NCBI GenBank assembly: GCA_035712365.1
Contig: DASTAW010000019.1
Span: 1 to 64,000 of the forward strand
DNA from: Terriglobia bacterium
GTDB taxonomy: Bacteria; Acidobacteriota; Terriglobia; UBA7540
Reading direction: 5' to 3'
DNA length: 64,000 bases
Positions 63,075-64,000 of this stretch are shown in pieces. Every line of letters starts with the position of its first letter. Within the stretch, counting starts at the first letter, position 1. The translations under genes were made by a program, and so were the position numbers. The notes under the pieces are model-generated. The model was not told where the DNA came from. It saw only the letters and a list, made by a program, of their open reading frames with translations, and did no database searches.

Positions 63075-64000
63075 ATGGACCCTCTGCCGCCCGTCTTCCT
63101 GAAGCAGAAGCGCTACTGGCCCGTGGCAACGCTCGCCCTGATCGGGCTGTGCATCGTGGTCTTTATCCTGATGACACTGGCGGGCGGCTCAAAAAACACC
63201 GAAGTTCTGCTGAATTTTGGCGCGTCTTATGCGCCTTATTTCCACCGCGGAGACGACTGGCGGCTGGTGATGCCAATGTTTTTGCACATCGGGTGGTTTC
63301 ACCTGGCCGTCAACATGTATGCGCTTTACCTGCTGGGACCGATCCTGGAACGCATTTATGGCTACACGCGCTTCTCCCTGATTTACGTGGGCGCGGGTAT
63401 TGCCAGTTCCTGGCTGTCGATGGCGAGGACCCACAACGTCGCCGCGGGAGCTTCCGGGGCCATATTCGGCATCGCCGGGGCCATGCTGGTGATCGGACAT
63501 TTGTATCCGGAGGTAGTTCCGCGGCGCTGGAGAAGGGCCTTTGGTTGGGGCATGGTGCTGCTGATTGCCCTCAACTATGGCATCGGGCTGAGCATGCCCA
63601 ATGTGATCGATAACTGGGGCCACACGGGCGGCCTGGCCTGCGGCATAGTGCTGGCTTCGTTCATTCCTCCTCCACTCGCTGTGCGGTCTTACCGGTGGAC
63701 GCTCTCCGCCATTCCCCGGCAGGCCGTAATCGTTCCAATCGCCATTGTGGGGCTGGCCATGTTCGCGACGGCCAGCCAATATCGGGCCACGCAGCAGGTC
63801 ACCCGGTTGATTGCGGAAGGCCGGCACTACTGGGAACAGCGGCAGGATGAGCAGGCGGTGGAACGGTTCCAGCAGGCGGTGCGCGAATACCCGCGCGATG
63901 AGCGCCCCTACGAAGCTCTGGCAGCCGTTTATCTCAGCCGCGATCAGTTTACGGACGCCATCGACGAATACAGCCAGGCCCTGCGTCAGAGTCCCGGCTC
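63075..64000 (+). CDS. Rhomboid family intramembrane serine protease with TPR tail (cut by window end)
   Basis: At least 308 codons, open at the window's end. Rhomboid motifs: 'HIGWFHLAVNMYALYLLG' (H-x-x-x-N), catalytic Ser in 'AAGASGAIFG', and catalytic His in 'NWGHTGGLACG', spread over about six membrane segments (residues about 15-230). From about residue 250 a TPR-like region begins ('WEQRQDEQAVERFQQAVREY', 'AVYLSRDQFTDAIDEYSQAL'). An in-frame ATG at 63039 is an alternative start; neither has a strong ribosome-binding site. Confidence 0.9.
   Translation, partial: MDPLPPVFLKQKRYWPVATLALIGLCIVVFILMTLAGGSKNTEVLLNFGASYAPYFHRGDDWRLVMPMFLHIGWFHLAVNMYALYLLGPILERIYGYTRFSLIYVGAGIASSWLSMARTHNVAAGASGAIFGIAGAMLVIGHLYPEVVPRRWRRAFGWGMVLLIALNYGIGLSMPNVIDNWGHTGGLACGIVLASFIPPPLAVRSYRWTLSAIPRQAVIVPIAIVGLAMFATASQYRATQQVTRLIAEGRHYWEQRQDEQAVERFQQAVREYPRDERPYEALAAVYLSRDQFTDAIDEYSQALRQSPG

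Noticed and set aside
63014-63100. Minus-strand tRNA-like sequence (GCCGGAATCGAACC resembles a T arm)
   Set aside because: The T stem pairs poorly, and no D arm, anticodon arm or acceptor stem can be completed.
1-64000. CRISPR arrays, intact transposases, phage genes, rRNA
   Set aside because: None was seen on either strand; the repeats found are dispersed or paired and not regularly spaced arrays.

Overview
The window looks like chromosomal DNA of an Acidobacteriota bacterium (Terriglobia/Bryobacter-like; inferred from content, not proven). The pointers are moderately high GC, a very large Oar-like TonB-dependent receptor with a carboxypeptidase-regulatory N-terminus, many Tat/Sec-exported sugar-modifying enzymes (DUF1080, xylose-isomerase-like TIM barrels, Gfo/Idh/MocA), an ASPIC/UnbV FG-GAP protein and PQQ beta-propeller dehydrogenases.

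Layout. 0.2-9.2 kb: PQQ dehydrogenase, pentaheme cytochrome, amidohydrolase, DUF4091 glycosidase-like protein, aldo/keto reductase and a triple RidA-domain exported protein. 9.3-15 kb: tRNA-Val(CAC), an AT-rich orphan gene with its own promoter and terminator, MoxR ATPase, ribbon-helix-helix-like small protein, BON protein, DUF58 protein and ROK kinase. 15-18.6 kb: two repeat families, then a cbiMQO cobalt/nickel ECF transporter. 18.6-31.3 kb: nitrilase-family protein, FG-GAP/ASPIC protein, TPR protein, TonB receptor, then a four-gene sugar operon (DUF1080, epimerase, oxidoreductase, epimerase). 31.3-38.3 kb: DedA-rhodanese, aguB-aguA (agmatine to putrescine), pseudo-receiver, MoaD-MoaE fusion, inositol monophosphatase family and metallophosphoesterase. 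38.4-43.8 kb: tRNA-Gly and tRNA-Cys behind a consensus promoter, followed by a 5.2-kb segment bounded by the tRNA-Cys 3' half and an exact 49-bp copy of it. This looks like a genomic island carrying a PQQ dehydrogenase, DUF1080 protein, cytochrome c and epimerase. 43.9-50.7 kb: a gene graveyard around an intact mnmG, with a nonsense-riddled cytochrome, a frameshifted RelE toxin behind an AbrB antitoxin, a DUF433/DUF5615 toxin-antitoxin-like pair between crotonase 3'-end remnants, and a MutS-like tail. 50.7-64 kb: enolase-superfamily enzyme, a Gld-like ABC exporter with DUF4340, SDR, uracil-DNA glycosylase, EVE protein, thioredoxin, coiled-coil membrane protein, HtpX, rhodanese, FmdE-like protein and a rhomboid-TPR protein cut by the window end.

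Most striking observation: two reading frames are interrupted by a single in-frame TGA exactly where a conserved cysteine belongs. One is a thioredoxin-like protein whose W-C-P-D-C motif reads W-TGA-P-D-C. The other is a DedA-rhodanese fusion whose Y-C-T-C-P-N-E motif reads Y-C-T-TGA-P-N-E. In both, the frame and the family similarity continue to a normal stop, and a hairpin lies directly after the TGA with its apical loop 16 or 21 nt downstream, as in bacterial SECIS elements. These are best read as two selenoproteins that ordinary gene calling would truncate. Neighbouring true pseudogenes, with TAA/TAG stops or frameshifts, give a contrast but also keep decay alive as the alternative.
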